Source of the DNA: Virgibacillus aidingensis
GTDB taxonomy: Bacteria > Bacillota > Bacilli > Bacillales > Amphibacillaceae
Reading direction: 5' to 3'
Length of the DNA stretch: 64,000 bases
Assembly: GCF_010994035.1 (NCBI RefSeq)
Contig: NZ_WIXN01000001.1
Location: 248,001 to 312,000, forward strand
The translations under genes were made by a program, and so were the position numbers. The notes beneath the pieces are model-generated. The model was given only the letters and a program-made list of their open reading frames with translations, made no database searches and was not told where the DNA came from. Positions 10,094 to 19,278 of this stretch are shown piece after piece. Positions within the stretch are counted from its first letter, which is position 1, and the number at the start of each line of letters is the position of its first letter.

Positions 10094-10138
10094 CTCTATA
10101 GATTCGTTAGAAAAGGATCCAGTTTTGGTTTTTTCCAT

Positions 10139-10167
10139 TCCCTCTTACTTTGTAGGAGGGATTTTTA
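10139..10167 (+). terminator. Terminator between yclP and yclQ
   Basis: Stem TCCCTC / GAGGGA (10139-10144 with 10156-10161) with an extra inner TAC/GTA pairing, followed by a T-rich stretch. It separates yclQ from yclNOP. Confidence 0.72.
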
Positions 10168-10322
10168 TTGATAAGCATCAAGCATACATGAACACTTTTA
10201 ATGTATGAGAAATTGGAAAAACATCAGATCGGCATTTTATTTTAATAAACCTTTAATAACGTTTACCAAAAAAATTTGTAAGCCTTTGCCGAATAAAAAC
10301 CTAAATTACTTTCAAATAAATA

Positions 10323-10351
10323 TTGACAGTAAGAAATTAAAGCTATATACT
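10323..10351 (+). promoter_or_regulatory. Sigma-A promoter of yclQ
   Basis: A consensus -35 TTGACA (10323-10328), a 17-base spacer and a -10 TATACT (10346-10351). The predicted start point, near 10358, abuts the Fur box. Confidence 0.85.
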
Positions 10352-10362
10352 TAGCAGTAATT

Positions 10363-10381
10363 GATAATGATTATCATTATT
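10363..10381. promoter_or_regulatory. Fur box upstream of yclQ
   Basis: GATAATGATTATCATTATT matches 17 of 19 positions of the Fur consensus and sits at the predicted transcription start, an arrangement that would block RNA polymerase when iron is plentiful. Confidence 0.9.
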
Positions 10382-10431
10382 AATTAAGGTATGATTATTA
10401 AAATACATACATAGATGGGAGAAGAGTACAA

Positions 10432-11466
10432 ATGAAAAAATGGTTAACTATTTCTGTGTTAGCATTGATTTTATTTCTTGCTGGATGTGGTGTTGAAGAA
10501 GAGCCTGAAACAGAAAATTCAGGTGAAAGCAATGCTGGTGAGGAGCAGGCTTCAGATAACGCTGCCGAAGGGGAAAATGCTGCTTATCCAATGACAGTTT
10601 CACCTACTACATCTTCTACGGAAAGCAGAGATGGTGAATCACATACTTTTGAAGATGTAACTTTTGAATCTATGCCTGAAAATATTGTTGTATTTGATTA
10701 TGGTTTTCTGGATACACTTGATGCACTTGGTGTGGAGGGAATTGTTGGTGTTCCGAAAGGTTCCTTGCCAACGTATCTTGAAGAAGAGTACGCTTCTGAT
10801 GCGTATACAAATGTTGGCTCTTTAAAAGAGCCGCTGCTTGAAGATATTGCTGCTTTAGAGCCTGATGCCATTTTTATCTCCGGCCGCCAATCTGCATTCT
10901 TGGATCAATTAAAAGAAATTACTCCAAATGTCTTATTCGTTGGCACACAGCAAGATGACTATTGGAACTCATTTGAATCTTCTGTAGAAATTGCCGCTCA
11001 AATGTTTGATAAAGAAGCAGAGGCTGAAGAACATTTGGCTGAAATTGATTCTGCTTTGGAAGAAGTGAATACTTTAGCCGGAGATTTTGAAACCAGTCTG
11101 GCTACTTTATACAACGAAGGGAATTTATCCGGATACGCAACAAACTCCCGTTTTGGTTACATTTATGATGTATATGGTTTTAATCCGGTAACAGAAGACA
11201 TTGAATCTTCTTCTCATGGTTCTAACTTCGGTTACGAAGCAATTTTGGATTTCGACCCGGAAGTATTATTTGTTATTGACCGTACGGCTTCCATAGGCGA
11301 GAACTCCAATATCCATGAAGATTTAGAAAATGATATTATTAATAAAACAACGGCTTATCAAAATGATCACATCGTATATTTAGATGGACCGCTCTGGTAC
11401 TTAAGCGGCGGTGGTTTGCAATCTGAACTATTAAAAATTGAAAATGTTTTAGATAATTTAAAGTAA
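10432..11466 (+). CDS. yclQ: Siderophore-binding lipoprotein YclQ
   Basis: A 344-residue class III solute-binding lipoprotein that delivers the ferric siderophore to YclNO. The signal peptide ends in lipobox FLAGC with the lipidated Cys at residue 19. An acidic Glu/Asn/Ala-rich linker of about 35 residues follows. The bilobal TroA/FepB-type domain shows NIVVFDYGFLDTLDALGV at the first-lobe start and ALEPDAIFISGR. In B. subtilis yclQ is the last gene of yclNOPQ. Here a terminator, a consensus promoter and a Fur box separate it, so it can be made in excess over the permease. Confidence 0.93.
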   Translation: MKKWLTISVLALILFLAGCGVEEEPETENSGESNAGEEQASDNAAEGENAAYPMTVSPTTSSTESRDGESHTFEDVTFESMPENIVVFDYGFLDTLDALGVEGIVGVPKGSLPTYLEEEYASDAYTNVGSLKEPLLEDIAALEPDAIFISGRQSAFLDQLKEITPNVLFVGTQQDDYWNSFESSVEIAAQMFDKEAEAEEHLAEIDSALEEVNTLAGDFETSLATLYNEGNLSGYATNSRFGYIYDVYGFNPVTEDIESSSHGSNFGYEAILDFDPEVLFVIDRTASIGENSNIHEDLENDIINKTTAYQNDHIVYLDGPLWYLSGGGLQSELLKIENVLDNLK

Positions 11467-11488
11467 ATCCATGATATAAATGGGTGAA

Positions 11489-11538
11489 AGGGCTGTCCGA
11501 TAAGTCAGTAAGTTCTGGCTGCCGGACAGCCCTGTTTA
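11489..11538 (+). terminator. Terminator-like hairpin after yclQ
   Basis: The perfect 10-bp stem GGGCTGTCCG / CGGACAGCCC (11490-11499 with 11523-11532) has a 23-base loop. The downstream tract is TGTTTAG, a weak T-run. Confidence 0.7.
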
Positions 11539-11562
11539 GTAATTTATCCGATTGGGATACGT

Positions 11563-11610
11563 AGTCTCCTGGGTCCTGCACTGTATTCTCGCCCCGCCGT
11601 AAAGAGGTGC
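11563..11610 (+). repeat. Dispersed intergenic repeat, copy A
   Basis: A GC-rich block starting AGTCTCCTGGG and ending CCGTAAAGAGGTGC. It aligns with 12629-12675 and, more weakly, with 21712-21756. The shared core is CTCGCCCCGCCGTAAAGAG with a few differences. It lies between yclQ and the SurA-like gene. Confidence 0.65.
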
Positions 11611-11710
11611 CCCTCACTATAAAGGTTTTTCGACGTGCTCCCGGGACTTGCAATGGGGAGAATAAATATGTTTAGATAAAAAGACATGATAAGGAAATGA
11701 GGTAAATCAG

Positions 11711-12400
11711 ATGATAAAACGATTCATGATAAGCATTATGCTTACTTTACTGGTTGTTTTGGCTGCCTGCGGTGATGATGGGGATGAAGCTGAAAATCCG
11801 GAAGCACCGGTAGAGGAACAGGTGGAGTTTTCCGACGAAGAAAGAGTAGATCCCGAAACACTGGTTGCTACAGTGAATGGGTATGAAATAAAAGGTGACC
11901 GATATAACCCTATCTATACACAGGTAAAAATGCAAATGGCTCAATTTGGACAGGATGTCAGTGACCTGGATTTACTTAAAGAGCAAACATTGGATGTTTT
12001 GGTGGAACAGCAATTAATCAGGCAGGATGCTGAAACAATTGGTATTGATATTACAGAAGGCGAAGTACAGAACGAATTTGATGAGCTAAAGGAACAAAAT
12101 GAAGAACAGCTTAACATTGTGCTTGAGGAGTTCGGCCTGACTGAAGAGGAATTTAAAATCCAATTAAGAGATGACCTAATTACAGCAGAGTATATTGAAT
12201 CCGAGCTTGATATTGAAGTGACAGATGAGGAAGTAGAGGAGTTTTATGAGCAGCTTAGGGAAGAAAATGAAGAAATTGAAGGGCTGGATGAAATGGAAGA
12301 GTTAATCCGTGCCCAGCTGGAAAATCAGAAAACCCAGGAACAGCTGCCGGAAAAAGTAGAAGAACTGAGAGAAAATGCTGAAATCGAGCATATGATATAA
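11711..12400 (+). CDS. SurA N-terminal-domain lipoprotein
   Basis: A 229-residue predicted lipoprotein (signal peptide with lipobox VLAAC, Cys at residue 20) followed by an acidic linker. The helical domain (TVNGYEIKGDRYN, LDVLVEQQLIRQDAE, then a Glu-rich coiled region) matches the SurA/PrsA/trigger-factor-like chaperone module. No parvulin PPIase domain follows, so it would act as a holdase on the outer face of the membrane, if at all. The start follows AAGGAAATGAGGTAAATCAG. A long terminator follows the stop. Confidence 0.8.
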   Translation: MIKRFMISIMLTLLVVLAACGDDGDEAENPEAPVEEQVEFSDEERVDPETLVATVNGYEIKGDRYNPIYTQVKMQMAQFGQDVSDLDLLKEQTLDVLVEQQLIRQDAETIGIDITEGEVQNEFDELKEQNEEQLNIVLEEFGLTEEEFKIQLRDDLITAEYIESELDIEVTDEEVEEFYEQLREENEEIEGLDEMEELIRAQLENQKTQEQLPEKVEELRENAEIEHMI

Positions 12401-12410
12401 ACAACAAGTG

Positions 12411-12465
12411 AAATAGCGTACCGATCACTGCTAATAGTGAGCCGGTATGCTATTTTTTATTTTTC
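12411..12465 (+). terminator. Intrinsic terminator after the SurA-like gene
   Basis: Stem AATAGCGTACCG / CGGTATGCTATT (12412-12423 with 12443-12454) with one mismatch and an inner CACT/AGTG pairing, then a long T-rich tail. Confidence 0.87.
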
Positions 12466-12609
12466 GCTTTTATAATAATATTTACAGGTAATGACATTGA
12501 TCAATAAGTGACCGAATGGAGAAAACACCATTTTACAACTCCCAGGAAAATTAACGAGGGTGGGACATATCTAAAGTAATTTATTCTAAATACGAACAAT
12601 GAACTAATC

Positions 12610-12832
12610 TAGCGGAGGAAATATACGCAGACTCCCGGGACTGCGCTAAATGCTCGCCCCACCGTAAAGAGTTGCGGGAAGCAGGAGATCGGTGAGACAC
12701 CACAGGGCGTCAGCCCGAGGAGGCACACCACTCCCCCGCGGCAAAGCAGACACCGGGAAAACGGCCAAAGGGAGTTTGATCGGATGTCGCACTTGTTCCA
12801 GGGGTGAAAGCGAAGTAGATTTCCGCAGCGGT
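12610..12832. repeat. GC-rich intergenic repeat element with imperfect terminal inverted repeats (contains copy B)
   Basis: A roughly 220-base GC-rich element in an otherwise AT-rich gap. It opens with AGCGGAGGAAATATACGCAG and closes with GTAGATTTCCGCAGCGG, so GGAAATnTAC occurs in inverted orientation at both ends. It includes 12629-12675, homologous to repeat copy A. The style (GCGGAG..., GAGGAGGC, CCCGCGG) resembles intergenic repeats common in Bacillaceae genomes. No open frame is evident. It lies beyond the 3' end of the his operon. Confidence 0.65.
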
Positions 12833-12968
12833 TAATAGGCGCTAATTATTATTGTTTGGATTTTACCTTGATAAAAATACTTTTTCCCAGCCCCTGTTCG
12901 TGTATTTCAAATGGGAAGTACTCAACCTCACCATGATGGGGAGTGTGAACAGATTCATTCTTCCATAA

Positions 12969-14039
12969 CTATATTAAGGTATCACCCTGCATAACCAGAT
13001 CCAATTTTCTTAAAAATATCTCCATTTGCTCATCTGTTCCAATCGTAACCCGAATATAGTTATCTATCCCGGGTTTATTAAAATAGCGGATCAATACGCC
13101 TTGTTCTTTCAGGTCTTCGTATAATTGAAGAGCTTTCTTCTGGTAATGGCAGGCAAAAATAAAGTTAGTTTGAGAAGGGAGCACATGAAAACCTCTTTTT
13201 TTCATTTCACTGCTGACCCACCCTCTTGTATGAATAATTTTTGCAGTCGTTTCTTTAAAATATGTCCTGTCCTGGATGGCAGCCTTTGCACCTTCCATAG
13301 CCAATCTGTCAATGGTGTAGGAGTTGAACGAGTCTTTTGCCCGGTTGAGTCCTTCTATTAAATGTGGATGGCCGATTGCAAAGCCAACCCGCAGCCCTGC
13401 AAGGGAACGGGATTTGGATAGCGTCTGGATCACCAGAACATTTTCAAATTGAGCCGTCAGTTCGACAGCGGATTTTTCTGCAAAATCAACATAGGCTTCA
13501 TCGACAATGACCACGTTATCCGGGTTATTTTCCGCAATCTCCCTGATGGAATCCAGTTGTAAGTAAATACTTGTAGGCGCGTTTGGATTTGGGAAAATTA
13601 CACCGCCTTCCGATTGGAAAAAGGCTTCCACAGGGAGGGTGAAATCTCTGTTTAAAGAGATTTCCTCTGCCGGCACATGAAAAATATTGGCATATACGGG
13701 ATAAAAACTGTACGTGACAGCAGGATAGCGTATTTTTTTCCCTTTTTCAAAAAAAGCCATAAAAGAAAAGGCGAGTATTTCATCTGATCCGTTCCCGGCA
13801 AAGACCCAATCCTTATCTAATCCGTAATAATCCGCAACTAATTGTCTCAGGGAAACAGCAGTTGGATCGGGATAAAGATGCAGCCTATTCATCTCCAAAT
13901 TTATCGCTTCTCTAACTTTTGGAGATGGGGGATAGGGGTTTTCGTTCGTATTCAGTTTGATAATATCCGGATCATTTAATTGCTCACCAGGGATATAGGG
14001 CTCCGAACGCCTTATAGTCTCACTCCAGAATTTACTCAT
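12969..14039 (-). CDS. hisC: Histidinol-phosphate aminotransferase
   Basis: A PLP-dependent class II aminotransferase that converts imidazole-acetol phosphate to histidinol phosphate. At 356 residues it is of normal length. It carries the N-terminus [11 protein letters not shown], the PLP-aspartate region [12 protein letters not shown], and the PLP-lysine motif [18 protein letters not shown]. It is the last gene of the minus-strand his operon, and its start overlaps the end of hisI(E) by 8 bases. Some Bacillaceae HisC proteins also serve in aromatic amino acid synthesis; that cannot be judged here. Confidence 0.95.
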   Translation of the reverse strand: MSKFWSETIRRSEPYIPGEQLNDPDIIKLNTNENPYPPSPKVREAINLEMNRLHLYPDPTAVSLRQLVADYYGLDKDWVFAGNGSDEILAFSFMAFFEKGKKIRYPAVTYSFYPVYANIFHVPAEEISLNRDFTLPVEAFFQSEGGVIFPNPNAPTSIYLQLDSIREIAENNPDNVVIVDEAYVDFAEKSAVELTAQFENVLVIQTLSKSRSLAGLRVGFAIGHPHLIEGLNRAKDSFNSYTIDRLAMEGAKAAIQDRTYFKETTAKIIHTRGWVSSEMKKRGFHVLPSQTNFIFACHYQKKALQLYEDLKEQGVLIRYFNKPGIDNYIRVTIGTDEQMEIFLRKLDLVMQGDTLI

Positions 14040-14667
14040 CCTGATTTCCTTCTTTTTGGATATGTCTTTTGTGCAGCTCGCTTTTTATATCGGAGACGGA
14101 AACATCCAACAGCTCCATGAGTACAAGTGTATGGTAAGTTAAATCAGCGATTTCCCAGATGAGTTCCTGTTTATCGTTATTTTTTGCTCCAATAATGACC
14201 TCGCTTGTTTCTTCGCCGACCTTTTTCAGAATCTTATCCAACCCTTTGTTAAATAGGTAGGTTGTATAGGATCCTTCTTCCGGATTATTTCTACGATCTT
14301 TTATTTTATTTGTCAGCATGGGAATGACATCGGATTCCATTTCTCCATCCTGGTAAAGAATGTTGTGGAAGCATGTATCCTCTCCCGTGTGGCATGCAGG
14401 CCCCAGAGGCTCCACCTGCACTAGGAGCGCATCACTGTCACAATCAAAGCTGATATGTTTCACAATCTGTTTATTCCCCGAGGTTTCTCCTTTATTCCAA
14501 AGTTCCTGGCGCTTTCTGCTGAAAAACCATGTTTCCTTTGTTTCCATTGTTTTTTTTAGGGAGGCTTCATTCATATATGCCAATGTCAACACTTCTTTTG
14601 TCTGTGCATCTTGAATAATAGCGGGAATTAATCCATTTTCATCAAATTTAAGTGCTGCAACATCCAT
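14032..14667 (-). CDS. hisIE: Bifunctional phosphoribosyl-AMP cyclohydrolase / phosphoribosyl-ATP pyrophosphatase
   Basis: A fused enzyme of 211 residues catalysing steps 2 and 3 of histidine synthesis. Residues ~1-110 are the HisI cyclohydrolase domain, with [14 protein letters not shown] and the zinc/metal region [14 protein letters not shown]. Residues ~120-211 are the HisE pyrophosphatase domain ([20 protein letters not shown], then [14 protein letters not shown]). The start codon overlaps the hisF stop (TAATG), which indicates translational coupling. Confidence 0.95.
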   Translation of the reverse strand: MDVAALKFDENGLIPAIIQDAQTKEVLTLAYMNEASLKKTMETKETWFFSRKRQELWNKGETSGNKQIVKHISFDCDSDALLVQVEPLGPACHTGEDTCFHNILYQDGEMESDVIPMLTNKIKDRRNNPEEGSYTTYLFNKGLDKILKKVGEETSEVIIGAKNNDKQELIWEIADLTYHTLVLMELLDVSVSDIKSELHKRHIQKEGNQDE

Positions 14668-15431
14668 TACATACTCCTCCTGACTGGAATTCCCTCTTTA
14701 TCCAGAAATTTTTTTAATTCAGGGATGGGAATTTCATTATAATGAAATACAGAAGCTGCTAAAGCGGCATCTGCATAGCCTTTTCTTAAAACACTTGAGA
14801 AATGTTCAGGTTTTCCAGCTCCGCCGCTTGCCACGATTGGTATGTTTACAGCTGAGGCAACAGCTTGCATTAACTTCATGTCATATCCGCTTTTTTCCCC
14901 GTCTGTTTCTATGGCATTCAGAACAATTTCACCGGCGCCGAGCATTTCTCCCTGTTTTGCCCACTCCAGTACATCCTTTACTGTATTTGTCCGCCCGCCA
15001 TTAATAAATACTTCCCATTTGTTTGCCCCGGTTTTCTTGGCATCAATGGATAGGACAATACATTGCGTGCCAAATTTCAAGGCTGCTTCTTTAATAAGCT
15101 CGGGATTATTCACGGCGGCACTATTGATTGATACTTTATCCGCTCCGGCATGAAGCGTGCTGTGAATGTCTTCCAATGTACGGATACCCCCGCCGACAGT
15201 AAATGGTATGGCATTTTCTGCTGCCACCTTTTCTACCACATCCAGAAAAATTTTCCGCTCTTCATTAGATGCCGTTATATCGTAAAATACGAGTTCGTCC
15301 GCACCATCCCGGTTATATCTTTTTCCCAGTGCAACAGGATCATCTACATCCTGGATGTCCTTAAATTTCTTCCCTTTCACGACCCTGCCTTTGTCCACGT
15401 CCAGACAAGGAATAATGCGTTTAGCCAGCAT
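14667..15431 (-). CDS. hisF: Imidazole glycerol phosphate synthase, cyclase subunit
   Basis: A 254-residue TIM-barrel enzyme that, with HisH glutaminase, makes imidazole glycerol phosphate and AICAR. Family motifs: [20 protein letters not shown] with catalytic Asp at residue 11, a VGGGIRT phosphate loop, [14 protein letters not shown] containing the second catalytic Asp, and [13 protein letters not shown]. The ATG at 15431 was chosen because it begins the family N-terminus and has GGAGGGTGAAGCAA before it. It overlaps the end of hisA by 11 bases. Confidence 0.96.
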   Translation of the reverse strand: MLAKRIIPCLDVDKGRVVKGKKFKDIQDVDDPVALGKRYNRDGADELVFYDITASNEERKIFLDVVEKVAAENAIPFTVGGGIRTLEDIHSTLHAGADKVSINSAAVNNPELIKEAALKFGTQCIVLSIDAKKTGANKWEVFINGGRTNTVKDVLEWAKQGEMLGAGEIVLNAIETDGEKSGYDMKLMQAVASAVNIPIVASGGAGKPEHFSSVLRKGYADAALAASVFHYNEIPIPELKKFLDKEGIPVRRSM

Positions 15432-16143
15432 TTGCTTCACCCTCCAATGCTTCTTCAAATGATAATGTGCCGTCATATAATGCTTTTCCGATAATGGCAC
15501 CGTACAGGTTTTGATTTTTTAATTTACATATATCCTCTTTTGTGGTCACGCCGCCTGATGCGATGACATTGATTGATGTGGCATTATTGATGGTCTGCAG
15601 CTCCCCAAAATTAGGACCTTTCAGCATTCCATCCTTTAAAATGTCGGTATAAATCACCGTATTTACCCCAAGGGCTTCCAGCTCTTTCACCAAATCAGCT
15701 GCATTTACTCTGCTTGTTTCCGTCCATCCGTTGGTGGCCACATAGCCATTGCGCGCATCAATGGATACGGCAATTTTGTCGTCGCAGGTGCTTACGGCTT
15801 TCATTAAAAAGTCTCTGTCATTAATTGCTGCTGTACCAATAATGACACGGGAGACACCTGCTTCAATATACTTTTCCACCGTTTCCATGGACCGGATTCC
15901 TCCCCCGATTTGTACCGGAATTGAAACGTCACCGGTAATCCGGCTGATGATGTCCTGATTTGCAGCAGTACCAGTTTTTGCACCGTCAAGATCGACGACG
16001 TGAAGATATTCTGCGCCTTTTTTCTCCCACTTTGCAGCCATATCGGCAGGGGATGAGCTATAGATTGTTTCCTGATTATAATCCCCCTGGGTAAGCCGTA
16101 CGCATTTTCCATTTTTTATATCGATAGCCGGAAAAAGAATCAT
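15421..16143 (-). CDS. hisA: ProFAR isomerase
   Basis: A 240-residue TIM barrel homologous to HisF that isomerises ProFAR to PRFAR. Motifs: [20 protein letters not shown] with the catalytic Asp, [21 protein letters not shown] and VIASGGVTT. It overlaps hisH by 4 bases at its start and hisF by 11 bases at its end, consistent with one polycistronic transcript. Confidence 0.96.
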   Translation of the reverse strand: MILFPAIDIKNGKCVRLTQGDYNQETIYSSSPADMAAKWEKKGAEYLHVVDLDGAKTGTAANQDIISRITGDVSIPVQIGGGIRSMETVEKYIEAGVSRVIIGTAAINDRDFLMKAVSTCDDKIAVSIDARNGYVATNGWTETSRVNAADLVKELEALGVNTVIYTDILKDGMLKGPNFGELQTINNATSINVIASGGVTTKEDICKLKNQNLYGAIIGKALYDGTLSFEEALEGEANAG

Positions 16144-16745
16144 GAGATCATCTCCCCAAATGTTTTTAAGAGCTGCAAACCGGCTGCCCCGCTTTTTTCC
16201 GGATGAAATTGCATGCCGATTAAATTATTGTGCTGCACAATGGCCGGGATTTCCCCGCCGTAACTCGTGCTTGCCAGAAGCGTTTTTTTATCATGGTTAA
16301 CGACTTTATAGGAATGGACAAAGTATACATAGTCGGTCTCATCAACTTGGTTCAGGAGGGGAGCATCCTGGTGCTTTGTCAGTGTATTCCAGCCCATATG
16401 GGGAACCTTTACGGAATCGCTGATCCTCTTAACCTCTCCTTCTAAAAATTGAAGCCCTTCCCAATTGCCATCCTCATAGCTTGTTTCATAAAATAGCTGC
16501 ATTCCGAGGCATATACCGAGAATCGGTTTTCCTCTTTTAACCTCAGACTGCAGTATCTCGGGTAAACCGGCCAGACGCAGCGACTGCATGGCATCATGGA
16601 ACGCTCCGACACCTGGAAGAATGATGGCTTCACTCTCTTTAATCGTTTTTTCATCGACAGTAAGGCGGGAGTCGAGATGTAATCTATTTAATGCAAATTG
16701 CAGGCTTTTCATATTGCCTGCACCGTAATCTATTATTGCGATCAT
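16140..16745 (-). CDS. hisH: Imidazole glycerol phosphate synthase, glutaminase subunit
   Basis: A class I glutamine amidotransferase of 201 residues that supplies ammonia to HisF. It shows IIDYGAGNMKSL at the start, the nucleophile elbow ILGICLGMQLF with the catalytic Cys, and the His-Glu pair GMQFHPEKSG. The ATG at 16745 is preferred to the one two codons upstream because AAGGA is then correctly spaced. Confidence 0.95.
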   Translation of the reverse strand: MIAIIDYGAGNMKSLQFALNRLHLDSRLTVDEKTIKESEAIILPGVGAFHDAMQSLRLAGLPEILQSEVKRGKPILGICLGMQLFYETSYEDGNWEGLQFLEGEVKRISDSVKVPHMGWNTLTKHQDAPLLNQVDETDYVYFVHSYKVVNHDKKTLLASTSYGGEIPAIVQHNNLIGMQFHPEKSGAAGLQLLKTFGEMIS

Positions 16746-16790
16746 GTACATGCTTCCTTTCAGGGAAATAGGGCATTGCCTGCTTGTATG

Positions 16791-17375
16791 CTATAACGTG
16801 CCTTTCGTGGATGGTATTCCCTTGACCCGGTCATTTTTTTGGCTCGCAAAATCAAGTGCTCTTCCAAATCCTTTAAAAATCGATTCAATTATATGATGCG
16901 TGTTTGTTCCGTACTGTAAATTAATATGAAGCGTCACACGGGCATGTCTGGTAAAGGCCAAAAAGAATTCCTCGACCAATTCCGTATCAAAGCTGCCGGC
17001 TTTATCCTTAAGCCCCTCCACATGAAAGATGAGAAATGAACGGCCGCTTATATCCAGGGAAGTCGTGGATAAGGCTTCATCCATCGGTGTGGTGATCGTT
17101 GCATACCGGGTAATTCCAGCCTTATTGCCAAGTGCTTTGTTGAATGCCTGCCCAAATGCAATTCCAACATCTTCCACGGAATGATGCTGATCCACTTCCA
17201 AATCTCCATCACAGTTCACATCCAAATTGAGCAGCCCATGCTTTGTCATTAGTGTGAGCATATGATCAAAAAAACCAATTCCCGTATTTATGTTTGAATC
17301 ACCATCCCCATCGATATTCAGACGTAAATCAATTTTTGTTTCTGCAGTTTCTCTTTTAACCGATGCGTTACGCAT
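16791..17375 (-). CDS. hisB: Imidazoleglycerol-phosphate dehydratase
   Basis: The monofunctional Mn-dependent dehydratase, 194 residues, without the HisB-type phosphatase domain of enterobacteria. The phosphatase step is therefore provided by HisJ, encoded divergently at 20.6 kb. Metal-binding motifs GFFDHMLTL, DLEVDQHHSVEDVG and NTHHIIESIFKGF are intact. The second ATG (17375) gives the usual family length and N-terminus; the first lies at 17384. It overlaps hisD by 8 bases. Confidence 0.95.
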   Translation of the reverse strand: MRNASVKRETAETKIDLRLNIDGDGDSNINTGIGFFDHMLTLMTKHGLLNLDVNCDGDLEVDQHHSVEDVGIAFGQAFNKALGNKAGITRYATITTPMDEALSTTSLDISGRSFLIFHVEGLKDKAGSFDTELVEEFFLAFTRHARVTLHINLQYGTNTHHIIESIFKGFGRALDFASQKNDRVKGIPSTKGTL

Positions 17376-18645
17376 AACTGTCATCCTTTCTAACCTTTAG
17401 GGCATTTGCATGTGCTGTTAAGCCTTCCGTCTCGGCAAGCAGGACAATATTCTCCGCTGCTGTAGTTAATGCATGCCGGGAATAATGAATGATACTTGAT
17501 TTTTTTACAAAATCATACACGCCGAGCGGGGAGGAGAATTTAGCTGTTCCGCTTGTCGGCAAAGTATGATTAGGCCCGGCATAATAATCGCCGAGCACCT
17601 CGGGTGAATACTCACCAAGAAAGATGGCGCCGGCATTTTTTATAAAAGAGAGATCGTCAGCAGGATGGTCTGTCATTAACTGCAAATGTTCCGGTGCAAG
17701 CTCATTGATAACGTCATAGGCTTCCTGCAGATTTTCCACAATAATTAATTTACCATTCTGTGACAGTGACTTTTCAATGATTTCTCTTCTATCCAATACT
17801 GCAGATTGTTTTTTGATCTCGGTTAAAATATTCTCTGCCACTGTCCGGCTTGCCGTTACACAAATGCTGCTGGCAGACTCATCATGTTCAGCCTGTGACA
17901 GCAGGTCGGCTGCAGCATACTTGGCGTTGGTAGTTTCATCTGCCAGGATGCAAATTTCGCTCGGTCCGGCAATCATATCGATATCCACTTCACCAAATAC
18001 CCATTTTTTTGCACGGGCAACATATACATTTCCGGGACCAGTAATTTTTGAGACCTTTTCCACTGTTTCCGTGCCGTATGCCAAAGCGGCAATGGCCTGT
18101 GCTCCGCCAATTTTATACACTGCGTCTGCGCCGGCAATCCTGGCCGCAATCAATACATATGGGTTTACTGTGCCATCCGGCTGTGGCGGGGTGGTTATGG
18201 CAATTTTTTCTACACCCGCTACTTTTGCAGGGATGACGTTCATTAAAACTGTTGATGGATAGGCTGCTTTTCCGCCCGGAATGTAGATGCCCGCTTTTTC
18301 CATGGGTGTTATTTTTTGTCCAAGGGTCACCCCTTGTTCTTTTTCATGAAACCAGGATTTTTCCACCTGCTGCCGGTGGAATCTTTCAATATTTGCTTTT
18401 GCCTGATGCAGAGCCTGGATGACAGCGGGATCAGCCATTTTCCCGGCATCATCAAATTCTTGTTCCGTAACGGTAAGACTGGTAAGTTTAACACTGTCAA
18501 ATTTTTCTGTATAAGAATAAATGGCCTGATCTCCATACTTCCTTACCCGGGCGATAATTTCCATCACTTGATCATCCACCGCTTTTGTTCCTGTTTCCCT
18601 TTCGGCGGTTCTTTGTTTGAAATGTTTCGCGGTCAGCATTTCCAT
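17368..18645 (-). CDS. hisD: Histidinol dehydrogenase
   Basis: The zinc- and NAD-dependent enzyme for the last two oxidations to histidine, 425 residues. Signature stretches: YIPGGKAAYPSTVLMN, IDMIAGPSEICILAD, the LLSQAEHDESASS zinc-ligand region, and GPNHTLPTSGTAKF. The start has GAGGTG at good distance, and hisG ends just 6 bases upstream. Confidence 0.96.
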   Translation of the reverse strand: MEMLTAKHFKQRTAERETGTKAVDDQVMEIIARVRKYGDQAIYSYTEKFDSVKLTSLTVTEQEFDDAGKMADPAVIQALHQAKANIERFHRQQVEKSWFHEKEQGVTLGQKITPMEKAGIYIPGGKAAYPSTVLMNVIPAKVAGVEKIAITTPPQPDGTVNPYVLIAARIAGADAVYKIGGAQAIAALAYGTETVEKVSKITGPGNVYVARAKKWVFGEVDIDMIAGPSEICILADETTNAKYAAADLLSQAEHDESASSICVTASRTVAENILTEIKKQSAVLDRREIIEKSLSQNGKLIIVENLQEAYDVINELAPEHLQLMTDHPADDLSFIKNAGAIFLGEYSPEVLGDYYAGPNHTLPTSGTAKFSSPLGVYDFVKKSSIIHYSRHALTTAAENIVLLAETEGLTAHANALKVRKDDSYA

Positions 18646-18651
18646 TCTCTG

Positions 18652-19278
18652 TCACCTCATTGCCCTATCTATTTTTTTAATAAAGTCTTGAATTTCAGCC
18701 GACTTTGTTGCAAAGCTTGCTTTATTTACTATAAGTCTCGTACTAATATCTTCTACTTTCTCAATAACAGAAAGTCCATTTTCTCTTAATGTCGTTCCTG
18801 TTTCCACGATATCGGCAATATAATCGGCGAGGCCGATCAGCGGTGCCAGTTCCACGGAACCATTTAATTTAACTATGTCTACAGTCTGTCCTTTTTTGGC
18901 AAAATGCCTTTCCGTCAGATTGGGATATTTGGAAGCAACGACTATATTCTGCTGCTGCCCAAATTGCTCGCTGTTTTTGCCTGCAATTGAAAACTGGCAT
19001 TTTCCAATCTGTAAATCGAGCATTTCATAAACATCTGCTTTGGACTCAAGTATATTGTCTTTTCCGGCAATCCCAATATCTGCCGCTCCTTTTTCCACAT
19101 ATGTCGGTACATCCACTGCTTTGACAAACAGTAATTTAATCGTGTGGTCCTCATTGTAAAAGATCAGTTTTCTGGATTTTTCATGAAAATCCTGAAATTG
19201 GATGTTGACGGTTTTAAGCAGTTCAATAGTGCTCTGTGCTGTCCTTCCTTTTGCCATGGCTAATGTTATTGTTTCCAC
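18652..19278 (-). CDS. hisG: ATP phosphoribosyltransferase, short form
   Basis: The first committed and feedback-regulated enzyme of histidine synthesis, joining PRPP to ATP. At 208 residues it is the short HisG lacking the C-terminal regulatory domain. Such proteins need HisZ as partner, and hisZ is the gene directly upstream. Motifs include AMAKGRT at the N-terminus, GAADIGIAGKD and IVETGTTLRENG for PRPP binding. A GTG start follows AAGGAGGGCAGCTAG, and it begins immediately after the hisZ stop. Confidence 0.94.
   Translation of the reverse strand: METITLAMAKGRTAQSTIELLKTVNIQFQDFHEKSRKLIFYNEDHTIKLLFVKAVDVPTYVEKGAADIGIAGKDNILESKADVYEMLDLQIGKCQFSIAGKNSEQFGQQQNIVVASKYPNLTERHFAKKGQTVDIVKLNGSVELAPLIGLADYIADIVETGTTLRENGLSVIEKVEDISTRLIVNKASFATKSAEIQDFIKKIDRAMR

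Noticed and set aside
10094-10208. Open frame continuing past yclP in another reading frame
   Set aside because: It is a shadow of the yclP end and runs through the terminator.
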